Shown: positions 44,410 through 55,235 of the stretch, piece after piece | How positions within the stretch are numbered: the stretch's first letter is position 1 | How the letters are laid out: each line of letters opens with the position of its first letter | Notes under the pieces: model-generated | What the model saw: the letters and a program-made list of their open reading frames with translations, nothing else | Told to the model about the DNA's origin: nothing | The model's database searches: none | From: Cycas panzhihuaensis | Lineage: Eukaryota > Cycadophyta | NCBI GenBank assembly: GCA_023213395.1 | Contig: CM041465.1 | Location: 79,243,741 to 79,307,740, forward strand | Reading direction: 5' to 3' | DNA: 64,000 nt | Made by a program: the position numbers and the translations under genes

Positions 44410-45000
44410 CCTTTACAAACAAATTTATCTAATGAAATGCTAGGTAGTCCATTCACCATTCCTGATTTTTCTATTAGTTTAAGTGAGTCAATTGAGAGAT
44501 GCCCATACCTCAAATGCCAAGCTTTATTATTAGATTTAGAAGCAGTACAAGCTTTTTCTTCCAAGTAAGGAAGTACAGGATCTGACAAGAGTTTGTAAAG
44601 ATCATTACATCTGATTCCTTTTGCAACAGTTTTCCCACCTCTCTTTATATCTAGAATATGACAGTTTCCTTCTTCATCAAAAATGGTTCTCAATCCTTTT
44701 TTACTTAATTGAGAGACAGAGAGGAGATTCATTTTTAGATCTGGGACAAACAAAACATTTCTGACCTTTTTTTCACTCCCATCCAGATTTACAGAGATAG
44801 TTCCAATCCCTTTTATATTAAGAGAATACTTATCACCCAATTCTACTGATTTGTCTATATTGCAGGGTTTCAAGGTTTCAAACCATTCTTCTCGACTTGT
44901 CATATGTTTGGAAGCTCCTGAATCTATGTACCATATGTCCTTGTCTTTCATGCCAGTAACCAAGGCAGTGATGAAGGTCGTCTCTTCTTCCTCCTCTTCG
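44340..45000 (-). pseudogene. Protease and gag-pre-integrase zinc region of element B
   Basis: DIWYIDSGASKHMTSREEW carries the copia protease DSG. RNVLFVPDLKMNLLSVSQL follows, then WHLRYGHLSIDSLKLIEK with CKGCQLGK, the HHCC zinc-binding N-terminus of integrase. The frame is open over 207 codons. Confidence 0.9.
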
Positions 45001-45907
45001 TCCTTCTCTTTGTTGTAGCCTCCAATGGTTCGTTTTCCTTTCTGAATTTCACTTCGTCTCTGTGGACACTGGTATGGATAGTGTTCACTTTGTCCGCAAT
45101 AGCAGCATATATCAAAGATTCTGCAACTGCTGGCGAAATGTCTGGTCCTTCCACAGTTATAACAAACTCTGTTTTCTCTGCCGCGTCCCCGTCCTCTGGA
45201 ATTTTGCCAGCGTCCTCATCCCTTGAAATCTGATGTTCCGCTTTGTCCTCGAAATTGATGTCTTCCTCTTGGCCCGAGGTTCAGTCTGGACGCGAATGCA
45301 TCCTCTACTTCTGTCATGTTTTCATATCTTTTGTTTCTCTGTTCTTGTCTTAGTAGCAAACCTGTCAATTCATCAAGGGTTAACTTGTCTAACCTATCAC
45401 TGTCTGTGATAGTGTTGACAATTGTGTCAAACGATTTTGGTAATCTTGCAGTTACAATTTCTACTAGGTCTTGTTCAGAAATTAGACCTCCAACACTTAA
45501 AAGATTATTTTGAACATTAATAATCTTATGCATAAATTCCTCTACGTCTTCATTTTCTTTCATGTGAAGCTTGTACAATTCTTCTTTAAGTGCAATTATT
45601 CTTGCCTTATTCTTTTGTCCATACAGATTTTCCAAACATTTCCAAATTTTAGATGCCAGATTCAATTTTTCTACATAAATCAAAACTGAATCGGAAATTG
45701 ACATTTTCAAAGTGAGACTAGCCATATTATTTCTTTCCACCCAGTTTCCAAGCTTGGCATCACCAACAGGAGGACGTTTCTCTGTTCCTTCAAAGAATAT
45801 CCTGCATTTTTCACCCTTAAAATGGTTTCTATTTTTATTTTCCACACATGATAGTTAGAACCAGTTAATTTTTCTGGTTCAGGCAGAGAAATGAGAGTGG
45901 AGGACAT
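45001..45907 (-). pseudogene. gag of element B
   Basis: ATG at 45907 (MSSTLISLPEPEKLTGSNYH), the copia gag start LxGxNYxxW. A frameshift at about 45795 leads into the frame that is open to 45216: LNLASKIWKCLENLYGQKNK, HKIINVQNNLLSVG, LLRQEQRNKRYE. A knuckle with CYNCGRTRHFASSC follows at about 45150. Confidence 0.88.
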
Positions 45908-46564
45908 TATTCTTAAAATTAGAAGATAAAATTTGAAGCCTGACCATACAGATGTACGGAATTCCGTACGGAACCCTAAGTGTACGGCTGAGAGAAAAAA
46001 GTATCTCAAACTCAAGATTTTTTAGGCGCCTGCTCAGATCTGAAGGCGGATTTGTGAAAACATCTCTCAAAAAGAAGAAATCTGCCTCGAAAAGAAAAAT
46101 GGCGGCTAGGGCAGAAAATCGATTTTTGGAGAAATCTCAGCAAAAAACTTAGAAAAAATCTTCAAAAACGAATGGAAACTCAAAGTATTAGCACTGAGAA
46201 TAATTTATGACTGAGAGTACCCGATTTAAAGTGCAAATCGCAGAGATTTTTGAGGAAAATCCTTTAAACCCACGCGGACTGGTTCAGACTCTATTTAGCC
46301 TACAAAACGGCTTCAAATGGCTCGGCTCCAGAAGAGAAATGTGTTCGGCGTGTTCCGATCTACCTCCCCACCAAATTTCACTTCGATCTGACACTTCGAA
46401 AAAACGTCTGCAGCATGACAGTCCGCATTTGCCCGCATACACCAGAGAATTAATGATCTTTTAGCCAGTACAAGAACCCTAACTGCCTTGTCTGCTTCTT
46501 ACACCATTGAATGAATTGTCTTGATAGAAGAAATCATTTTCAAATGATCAGTTTAGACTGACCT
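45908..46564 (-). other. 5' leader of element B
   Basis: About 650 nt between primer site and gag. It shares a short block with the leader of C (GTCCGCATTTGCCCGCATA at 46421-46439; 59759-59775 in C). No long frame. Likely includes packaging or translation signals, an inference from position only. Confidence 0.6.
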
Positions 46565-46576
46565 GCTCTGATACCA
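46565..46576 (-). other. Primer binding site of element B (initiator Met tRNA)
   Basis: The minus strand reads TGGTATCAGAGC immediately after the LTR end CAACA, an exact match to the standard site. Confidence 0.92.
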
Positions 46577-46807
46577 TGTTGAAAAACAGAGCAAAGACAG
46601 AATATGCTTTAAACAGAGAAGAGAAGAGTATATCTTTTATTGAGATTCAATCTCCTTAAATATACATCAACAATGTGATCACATGACCTCCAATGTAACC
46701 GATCAGCCTGAGACTGCCAAGTGGCACAATCTTACATTAGAGTTACATTTGAGGGTGGTCCTAACATGACCCCCTTTCTTACTTAGATAAAACATTACAT
46801 ATCAACA
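46577..46807 (-). repeat. 5' LTR of element B
   Basis: 231 bp; partner of 41541-41772. Confidence 0.95.
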
Positions 46808-47995
46808 GGTAGATGCCTCATCTGTCTATAGTTTGGGCACTGGAAGTCAGAATGCCCAACGAAACAAGAATACGAATAGAAGCCGTTCATATGTAATAAC
46901 TGTGGTCCAAGTAACCATAAAACGGAAGATTGCAAAGGAAAGGCCAAAGCGACCAACCTAATGACAATCATACCGGAAACCAAAATTGTCAAACTTCAAA
47001 ACAAACAGAAGGAGAAACTGAATGAAGGATATCTGGATCCGCCAACAGAGATGGATCGATTCAAAAAAGCAAAACAAGTATTGGATGGCCTAGTCCGGGA
47101 AGAGAATGCATTACCAATGGGTAAACCGGAAACCAAATACGTATATGTACGAAAGAATAAACAGAAGGAAAAAGAAAATATACCGGAAGAGCCTAAGGTG
47201 CAGCCGCAAATGGTGCAAATGGAGGAACTCTTTAAAGGATTGCCAGTAGAAGACATCCCAAGAATGCTGCTGTTAATGGAAAATTTGGTCAAGCAGCTAC
47301 AGTTGACCATTCCCCTATGCCAAGTTATCGATTGGATCAAAGGAGGAGTATTACAACGTGGAATCACAAAGAGTTTGAAGCAAATCATACCATCATTTGA
47401 TATGGATCCGATGGTAACAATGACACTCTTAGGAGAAACATTCCCAAGAGTAACCATTGATGGAGGCGCAGTGGTAAATGTATTACCAGCTTCGACCTAG
47501 CGTAAACTGGGAAGCCCGAAGTTGGAAGCAACGACCTATTCGTTGAAATTGGCCAACGAATTACTAGTACGACCTATAGGGAGATTGGCCGACATCAAGG
47601 TGGATGTGGCAAGGATAGTGGTGAGAATTGACTTCACAATCGTAGAAACGGAGAAAGGGGCAACACCCTATCTAGCACTCTTGGGAAGGCCATGGTTATA
47701 TAAAACGCAATGCCTCCAAAATTGGAAGAATGTAACCTTCACTTTATCAGACAACAGAAATAAAGTAGTATTGTCGATGCTGGGAAGAAGCTCGATCGAA
47801 ATGATACCAGATGAGGGATCCAGCACAACGGTCATGAGCGACACAACATTCTCTTCCATTGGGGAAGAACATCTCTATCATACGGCGGAAGAGCCCACCA
47901 CATCAACCAATTACCAGCAAGAAGAACCGACCTATTTCGGGGAGATATACAACTCTTCGGACGACGAACACGAAATGAGGTTCGTGGATTACTAG
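46808..47995 (+). pseudogene. Last knuckle and protease of element A, after copia B
   Basis: Resumes with GRCL and a knuckle CNNCGPSNHKTEDC at about 46895. The frame 46961-47995 is open except for one TAG at 47498. The protease has FPRVTIDGGAVVNVLPAST and then LLGRPWLYKTQCLQNW; F has a Trp codon at the stop. An acidic tail with YFGEIYNSSDDE ends it. Confidence 0.85.
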
Positions 47996-48097
47996 CTACA
48001 GGATGCATATGAAGTAAACTCTTCTTCTTATAGATGTAATTTATTATCTAAATGTGTAACTACAGACATTGACAATAATTCAGATTCTTTTGAATAT

Positions 48098-49221
48098 ATG
48101 CTGACTAATGATAGATTAAGGGATGACAACAACCTAGACCAACAAACCCCTAGTTTACCTAATAATTTTTGTAATTTTTTAGTAGCTAATAGTAATCCCG
48201 ACATCCCTTCTACATCAGGTGTGGGTCCTGAGGTAGATTCCTACCCCTTATTACAACCTGAGGAAGAAAGTAATATTCCTTCCTCCTCTTCCTTAGAGGT
48301 ACACCCACCCAGCCACAGATCTCTTCCAACCATTGGTGCCAAAACTGGGGAAATGGAAGGAGGATCGTTGGTAAGTACTTCTAGAGATCCTGGTCTAGAC
48401 AGTAGAGTCATCATCCCAGAAGAAATAGATCATCAAATTTACATTGGGAACTATGTTAAACCATTCTATGGAGAGCAGTTGTATGGAACCACCCACTTAA
48501 CGCATTGTGTTGAATATTGGATGGAACATGGGAATTGGGATAAAACCCAATGGCAATAGGACTTAGTACTAAACTTACGGGAAAAAGCTTGGTATTGGTA
48601 CCTAGCCCACCAAGCCATTCTTAGAAATTGGAAAGAATTACAAACGATGTTTCGAATTCGGTTCGATCATCCAACACAACTAGCCACTCCAGTATTCCAT
48701 GTAGGTCAAAATCCTAGGGAACACATACAAAAGTGTAAACAAAAATGGATATCTTTAAGTATACCTAAACAAAATTGGCCTAACTATTTCTACCATACCC
48801 TGGGAAGAATAGCAAGGGACTGGTTCCTCGGAAAGGAACAAAGTTTAGATGTGACTTGGGAAACTTAAGGAAATCTTTCATAAAAACCTTTAGGCATACC
48901 TCTGATAACAAAGAAATAGATAGGATCTTAAAACATATTAGAGTAATGAGTATAAAACTAGAACAAAACTTGACAAACCAAGAAGAGGTAGAATCAGTAC
49001 ATAATGAAGAAGAAGAAGTTATAAATTATCTTGCGGAATTTACAGAATTCAATATTGGAGAGAGAAAGTTAGAAGACGCTCCGGGACACAAAACCAGAAA
49101 TACAGAAGATGTGGGTATAACTAAGTTAAAAACTACAGAGATTAATATTGGTAGTCAGGATAATCCCAAACTCATTCGAATTAGAAACTATTGGGATCCT
49201 CAGACAGTAGCGGAAGCCTAG
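48098..49221 (+). pseudogene. Linker and second gag-like module between protease and RT of element A
   Basis: The linker ends in YVKPFYGEQLYGTTHLTHCV. Then come AWYWYLAHQAILRNWKELQT, MFRIRFDHP, then NPREHIQKCKQKWISLSIPK, then GRIARDWFLGKEQSLDVTWE and LRKSFIKTFRH. The arrangement (IARDWF, a Trp, then a hydrophobic helix ending in F-x3-F) follows the retrotransposon gag pattern, and the first part repeats it. Lesions are TAG at 48557, a one-base loss at about 48862 and TAG at 49219. E and F retain parts of the same region. Gag relationship is an inference from pattern; function unknown. Confidence 0.6.
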
Positions 49222-50200
49222 CAGTTATTTGAGGAATTCCATGACGTATTTGCATGGTCGTATAAAGACCTAAAAGGCATTCCTCCAGAGATAGGAATGC
49301 ATCACATTGACTTAGTGGAGGATGCGAAACCGGTGAAACAGAGGCCATACCGGATGAATCCGAGATATAAAGAAAAAGTGAAAGCCGAACTTGACAAAAT
49401 GTTGAAAGCGGGCTATATTTATGAAATCGACTACAGTGATTGGGTGAGCCCTGTAGTGGTAGTTCCCAAGAAGAATGGGAAAATTCGTGTCTGTGTGGAC
49501 TACAGACAGCTGAACAAGGTAACCAAGAAGGATCCATTCCCATTACCTTTTACAGAGGATATTCTAGAATCAGTTGGAGGAAACGAGATTTACTCCTTCA
49601 CAGACAGATTTAGTGGGTACAATCAAGTGCAGATTGCCCCAGAGGACCAAGCAAAAACCACATTCGTGACGGAATGGGGAACATACACATACAAAGTGAT
49701 GCCATTCGGTCTCACGAATGCACCAGCTACATTTCAGCGGATTGTAATCAATATCTTTCAGAAATTTATTGGAGAAAAAGTTGCTGTATTCCTAGACGAT
49801 TGGACGTTGTATGGACTGATGAAAGATCACATGGAGAATTTGAGGGAAATGTTATAAACGTGCCGTGAAAACAAACTGTCTTAATCCATAAAAGTGTACC
49901 TTCCTGGTACCCTTCGGAAACTTATTGGGGCATATAGTCAGCAAGGAAGGATTGCTGACAGATCTAGCAAAAGTATCTGCCATTCTGCACTTCCCTACGC
50001 CACTTACGAGAAAACAACTGAAAGGTTTTTTGGGATTGACGGGACACTATAGAAAATTCATCAGGGGGTATGCATACATATCAGGACCCTTGGAGGAGCT
50101 ATTAAAAAAGAATATTGAATGGGCATGGACAGAAGAACAACAACAAGCGTTTGAAACATTGAAACAAGCCATCGAAAAGACCTATACTGCGATTCCCAGA
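49222..50200 (+). pseudogene. Reverse transcriptase of element A
   Basis: FEEFHDVFAWSYKDLKGIPP leads in. Palm motifs: SPVVVVPKKNGKIRVCVDYR, FTDRFSGYNQVQIAPEDQ, MPFGLTNAPATFQR, and the catalytic VAVFLDDW (FLDD in place of YxDD). Then GHIVSKEGLLTD and FLGLTGHYRKFIRGYA. Lesions: TAA at 49855, another TAA shortly after, and a frameshift before 49925. Confidence 0.93.
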
Positions 50201-50660
50201 TTGGAAGAAGACGTTTCATGTGCATGTGGATGCGTCGCAATACGCCATTGGATGCGTATTGGCACAGCCCAGTGACGATAAAACAGATCATCCAATCTAC
50301 TTCGCTAGTCGAAAACTCACAAAAGCCGAGCAGAATTATACGACGACAGAGAGGGAAGCACTTGGCATGGTATATGCATTGCAAAAGTTTCGACACTATT
50401 TATTATCAAATCCATTCTTGTTTTTCGTTGATCACCAAGCGTTGATGTATTTGGTGAATAAACCGATTATGCGAGGGCGAATCAGCAGGTGGTTGATGTT
50501 GTTCCAAGAATTTTCTTTCAAAATCATTGTAAAACCCAGTAAAGCCCATATTATTCCCGATCAGTTGTCGAGAATTACAAACAGAGAAAAAGCCACGGGG
50601 GTGCCAGACGACTTCCCAGACGCAGCTTTGTTCAGTGTGGAAGCGGTTCCAATGGACTGA
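50201..50660 (+). pseudogene. RNase H of element A
   Basis: VDASQYAIGCVLAQPSDD (first Asp), TTTEREALGMVYALQKFRHY (Glu), FFVDHQALMYLVNK (second Asp), and HIIPDQLSR at the end. All key acids are present. There is no second, archaeal-type RNase H before integrase, unlike Ogre/Tat elements. A frameshift at about 50215 separates it from the connection domain, and TGA at 50658 ends it. Confidence 0.9.
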
Positions 50661-51890
50661 TATGAGGGAATACCAGAATATCTAGCAACCGGAGAGGTAT
50701 CAGCAGAATTGGATCGTACGAGGAAAAGAAATTTTATTAGAAAAGTGGAGCCATATCAACTCATCATTGGAGAATTATACAAATTGGGGCCAGACGACGT
50801 GTTACGACGTTGTATTCGACCGCACGAGATAAACCAGATCATGTCGCAGGCGCACGAAGAAGTAGCGGGTGGCCACGTGGGGAAATTGGCCACATGGCAG
50901 AAGATTTTGATGTCCGAATTCTGGTGGCCGTCTATGTTTGAGGATGTCAAAAAGTGGATTCAAGCTTGTAACTATTGCCAATGGGTTGGGAAACCCAATC
51001 GACAGGATTTCCAACCTTTACATCCCATATTACCTTTGGCACCATTCGAGAAATGGGGGCTCGACTTCGTGGGGCCAATCAAACCACCACAGAGATCGAA
51101 AACTCGATACATTCTGGTGGCAACTGACTACACGACAAAGTGGGTAGAAGCGCACGTGTTACGGAAAGCCGACACAGAAAGTACATGATTGCATTTGAGG
51201 TAGTGATTACACGATTTGGATGCCCCTTGGAGATTGTAAGTGACCAAGGCGCCCACTTCCTAAATCAAACTATCGAAACACTGACATCTGCGTTTATGAT
51301 AAGCCATCGGAAATCTACTCCATATTACCCGAGAGCCAATGGTCAAGCGGAGAGTTCGAACAAGATAATCGAGAATTGCTTGCGAAAGATATGCGACATC
51401 GGCAGATCTGATTGGTAGAAGTTACCATCCGTATATGTGCATTTCAACAACATACAAGAGATCAATCGGACAAACTCCATTCCAGCTTGTGTATGGCATG
51501 AAGCCATTCTCCCAATGTAATTTGAGATACCTACCACGAGTTGCTATGCAATGTTAATTGACGATTTCCGGTCCTTACTAACGCTTGGAAGACTTAGTGC
51601 GATTGGAAGAAAAGCGACATATGGCCAATTGGTTACAAAATGTGGAAAAACAGCAGCAGAAAGCATGGCACGACCGCCATTTACGGAAACCTCAGTTTAA
51701 GGAAGGTGATCAAGTGCTGTTGTACGACAGCAAATTCAAAATGCACCTTGGTAAACTCAAGATGCAGTGGTTGGGACCATACATCGCAGAAAGAATCTTT
51801 GAGAATGGATCGGTGCAACTTCGAGAAATCGACGGACCCCTGCTACCAACCCAGGTAAATGGTAGCAGACTCAAACTATACATTGAGTAG
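50661..51890 (+). pseudogene. Integrase of element A
   Basis: The zinc-binding HHCC is [18 protein letters not shown] and [10 protein letters not shown]. The core has [12 protein letters not shown] (D), IVSDQGAHFLNQ (D), and TPYYPRANGQAESSNKIIEN (E). The C-terminal part, KPQFKEGDQVLLYDSKFKMH, then LGPYIAERIFENGSVQLREI, has no chromodomain. Frameshifts at about 51180 and 51500 and TAG at 51416. Confidence 0.9.
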
Positions 51891-52786
51891 CCCAATTTTA
51901 CCAGGCGGATCAGTTGGTTGTACCATATCGTATTGCATGACATTGAGGCACAATCAAATGCCTTGATACCGAGCCATGATCCAGTTCGGTATGGATACAA
52001 AAAGAGAAAAAAAAAATTGGAAAAAATAAAAAACAACCATAACTCATCATAGACATAAGTAACAGCATCATAACCTGAAAAAATCAGAGGAAAATTCAAC
52101 AGCATACAAGCAAAATACAGTATAATGCACTAAAAAGGTATGTTACAGTGCACGTCTGATTAAAAAGTGATCAAATTTACAAAAATACACTATACGTACC
52201 AAAGGAATACACTCCAATACGCACAGTTCAAAAAAATGACTCGAAATTACACTATACGTACCTGAAAAGTATGCAGTCAGTGCACGCATTGTAAACAAAT
52301 TTTAAGTGGCTCAATTACATTATACATACCTGAAAAGTACGCAAGTAGGTATGCACAGTGCAAAGAGAAGTAAGTTAAACGACTACATTCTACGTACCAA
52401 AAAGCACGTAGTCTGCACGCATGATGGAAAATACATTCAATTGCCCAATTACATTCTACGTACCAAGAACATACGTAATCAAGTACGCACAATGGAAACA
52501 CTTAACACTATACGTACCAACGGCACGTATAAGACAAAAATCCGCAAAACGACAAAGTATTACGTACCTGCGAGCATTCCCGCGAAGTACGTAGAGTGGA
52601 ACGGACGAATCAACTCCAAAAAATCTGCCAGGCATTCGTACGGCACGGCACGCGAGGAATTCACTCTGGTACGCATCTCAGTACGCAAAAACATAAAAAC
52701 GGCAAGCATTCCTCAGAGGTACGTACGTAGGGTTTCGGTTTGTACGCTTAGGTTACTTTTCTTATCTCTAGGACTCCACAGCCATC
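51891..52786 (+). other. Repeat-bearing spacer between integrase and ORF3 of element A
   Basis: At 52191, 52253, 52321, 52389, 52455, 52509 and 52558 the word T(A/C)TACGTACC (or TATACATACC) recurs, often after ATTACA and followed by GTACGCACAGTG-like sequence, at 49-68 nt spacing. This is a degenerate tandem array. It could drive or splice an ORF3 transcript. The frame open at 52306-52875 is a shadow of this array. Confidence 0.65.
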
Positions 52787-53857
52787 ATGAGGACAGCAGG
52801 ATGCCAAGAGGCATACATACCAAAGCTCAAGCAGGAGCTACAAGCCCTACCAGCTCAATTCCAGACCAGGGTTAAGCAAGCAGGATGGGGAGACTACATT
52901 TACTGTAACCCAATCTATTATGACCCTGAACTCATGGACCAAATCCTGATGGCACTAAAGGAGGATAGCAGGAAGGCCAAAATGGATGCAGACATAGTTC
53001 ACACCATCACAAGACTTCCAAATGAAAGAGAAGTTCCACTGGGAACAAAAAGGTCAGAAGTTGACCAAGAAATGTGGTTGAGGGAATTGTGTCAACCCAA
53101 CACTCAGATTATGTCCGGTGGAATTCATGTAGCCGACATTATTGATGTTAGACTTCAGTGGGTAGCCAAAGTGATAAATTCCAGATTTTTGTCCAAACGG
53201 AAGTACACCTACATTCAGGGAGGCATGATGCAGGTGTTGTTGAAAATTCGGGATGGGGAAAAGCTGAATTGGTCCGAATTCTTGGCGGAGAACATGAGGC
53301 AGCAGCTCAAGGAGATTAGGACACACCCATTCCGACATCCCTCCTTGCTTTTGGCTATTTTATTCTATCAGTGTGCAGATGTGCAGCTGACCAGGACTAC
53401 CATCTCCCCTCGGGAGCCAATCATCAAACAAAGGCGCAGAATTTGCGAACAAAGGAATGTTCTAGAAGCAAAGAGAAAAGTACAAAGACAAATGCAGAAA
53501 GTACTTACCTGGTTACAGAAGACACCAGGCACAACCATTCCTCATCGGACAAAACAGGTTGTCCATAGACGAGGTAAGAGGAAGAAGGGAGAAGAAGAAT
53601 CAGAGGAGGAGGAAGAAGAAGCAGAGGCCTCCTAGGAAGAATGGGAAGACTTCCCTCGGGCAATGGAGGCAGGGGAATCCTCAGCACCTCCTACACCATA
53701 GGACAAAGCAGGACCCATAATTCAGTTAATTCAGGAAATGGAGGAAGGGTATAAAGCTGAGATAGTTGCCCTTCAAGATAAACTTAAAGAAAAGGATGCT
53801 ATCATTGCCACTCTAACACAGATCAATGAAGAGATTTTGGGAGGACAGAGGCAGTAG
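52787..53857 (+). pseudogene. ORF3 of element A: extra 3' reading frame of unknown function
   Basis: About 356 codons from the ATG at 52787, interrupted only by TAG at 53633 and about 53699. A conserved N-domain (codons 1-240) holds VKQAGWGDYIYCNPIYYDPE, KRSEVDQEMWLRELC, ADIIDVRLQWVAKVINSRFL, KYTYIQGGMMQVLLKIRDGE and SLLLAILFYQCADV. A basic stretch (HRRGKRKKGEE), a run of acidic residues and a coiled coil (EIVALQDKLKEKDAIIATLT) follow. No signal peptide or membrane segment. The N-domain layout loosely recalls the plant transposon protein domain found in Ogre/Athila-type elements; that link is a guess. E, F and J carry relatives. Confidence 0.8.
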
Positions 53858-53872
53858 GAGCCGCCTTGAGAC

Positions 53873-53887
53873 AGAGTGGGGGAGGGA
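53873..53887 (+). other. Purine tract of element A, 75 nt before the 3' LTR
   Basis: AGAGTGGGGGAGGGA. The 75 nt between it and the LTR include GTTGAGCAAGGATGCTCAAA, conserved in E, F, J and S. Confidence 0.6.
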
Positions 53888-53962
53888 TACCCCAAATTTT
53901 GAAAATTTTTGGAGTTTTGTTGAGCAAGGATGCTCAAACCCATAACTATGACACAGGATAGA

Positions 53963-54801
53963 TGTTGGGGTATAAAGTGATCCTATGGCTGTGGGAAGAC
54001 CAAAGGTAGGTCAGGTAACCTGAGATGTGCAGGTACGGACCGTACGGCAGTACGCACGAGGCAAAACGGCGAAGAAATCAACATTCTGGGTACATATAAC
54101 AGGTACGTACCTGGAACGGGTATGTATGACAGAGACATACCAGTGAAGGAACGGAACCGAACGGAAGCGGTACGCACGACTCAAAGAGACCAGTGAAGGC
54201 CTGTGAAGCTGCCAGATGTACGTATGGACGTACGGATCCAAAGAGTCATTAATTAAGTGCCTAACAAGTGATTAATGAAAGGGTACGTATACCTGAAGGG
54301 GTACGGTTATGACAGGCAGTCATAACCCTTCAGCCAAAAGGTACCAACAAGAGTACTTAAGGAGGTACGCATGAATCACCAGGTTAGGGTGAGAGCCGAT
54401 TATCACGGGTACACAAAGGTGCAGAAGCTAGCACGTATGACAACGATTGAGCAAAGATTGAATGATAAGTACCATCTGGGGTACGCATGTGTAACAGAAG
54501 GGATGTATGCTATTGGAATGCACAGGCATGCATTCCAGCCTCTGTGTAATTAAACTGATTACTTTATAAAAGGAAGAGTTACGTGGAAAGTTGTGTATTC
54601 TTTGTGTTGTGATGATGAAATGCTGCGTATGTGTTGATTTCTGTACTGCTGTGTACCATTGTGGTGTAATTCTGTGAAATATATGTGGAATGTATGTGAA
54701 TAACCATGTTGATGTGATCCCGAACTAGACTATAGCACTGTGTAACCTTGACAAGTGTGAAGGTATCTTGTAAGTGTAATAAGATACCTAATAAGTCAAC
54801 A
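53963..54801 (+). repeat. 3' LTR of element A
   Basis: 839 bp, partner of 38948-39789. Has a good TATA box TTTATAAAAG at 54563-54572. Followed by GCTTG. Confidence 0.92.
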
Positions 54802-55044
54802 GCTTGCTACTATTTTCCCATTCCCATTTGATGTATTTTTTGAGTAATTCCTCCAAGGGTCATGATATACATGCATATACTTCAATAAATTTCTTATAGT
54901 AACCAGTTAACCCCAAGAATTCTTTCAATTGCTTCTATGTCAACGGAATTGAAAAGTGCAAAATTGCAGACATTTTTGTTGGATCTATCAATAATCCTCT
55001 ACTTACAATGTGTCCCAACAAGTTGTTGAACAGAACCAAGAAAG
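54802..55044 (-). pseudogene. Reverse transcriptase / RNase H connection of element E, between A and C
   Basis: The minus strand reads GHIVSRGLLIDPTKM, SAILHFSIPLT, and GLTGYYKKFIEVYA, matching A at 49925-50100. The left end carries the GCTTG duplication of A and the right end the GAAAG duplication of C. Confidence 0.85.
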
Positions 55045-55231
55045 TGTTAAGACAAAGACAGAAGAGAACAAAGAAATCTGAGAGAAACTCCTCCATCTGT
55101 ATTCACGAAGAAGATGTACATTTATACAATGTCTGGAATCAACCACCTTTAACTCCCATAATGAGAAGTTGATAAGTGGCCTTCTTTAACTTAATGACTT
55201 TGGATTAGTGATATAACATTATATTCTAACA
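55045..55231 (-). repeat. 3' LTR of element C
   Basis: 187 bp, TGTTAAGAC to TTCTAACA. Purine tract AAGAGAGGG at 55232-55240 on the minus strand adjoins it. Confidence 0.95.
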
Positions 55232-55235
55232 CCCT

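Larger units (their letters stand above)
41541..46807 (-). mobile_element. Element B: Ty1/copia element nested in A, TSD GGTAG
   Basis: LTRs 41541-41772 and 46577-46807, flanked by GGTAG at 41536-41540 and 46808-46812. 5,267 bp. Minus-strand order is leader, gag, protease, integrase, reverse transcriptase, RNase H, the copia order. Initiator Met primer site and adjoining purine tract are both present. The long leader and protein motifs are close to those of C. Confidence 0.95.
38948..54801 (+). mobile_element. Element A: full-length Ty3/gypsy element with extra modules, TSD GCTTG
   Basis: The LTRs are 38948-39789 and 53963-54801. GCTTG lies at 38943-38947 and again at 54802-54806. Without the nested copia B (41541-46807 plus one TSD copy) A is about 10.6 kb. 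Coding order: gag, knuckles, protease, gag-like module, reverse transcriptase, RNase H, integrase, repeat spacer, ORF3. The single RNase H, the extra 3' frame and the DGG protease recall the Athila/Tat side of the gypsy tree, but the tRNA-Glu primer and the protease-RT module set it apart. All frames carry lesions. Confidence 0.92.

Noticed and set aside
52185-52570. CRISPR-like array
   Set aside because: Units are degenerate, spacing varies, and the sequence is inside a plant retrotransposon.
52306-52875. 189-codon frame overlapping the start of ORF3
   Set aside because: It follows the GTAC repeat array in another frame and has no counterpart in E or J.
52787-53857. Calling ORF3 an envelope gene
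   Set aside because: Position fits, but there is no signal peptide, membrane anchor or cysteine pattern, and the protein is charged with a coiled coil.
38948-54801. Reading 38948-41540 and 46808-54801 as two separate elements
   Set aside because: The GGTAG duplication around B and continuity of the knuckle region show one element split by B.
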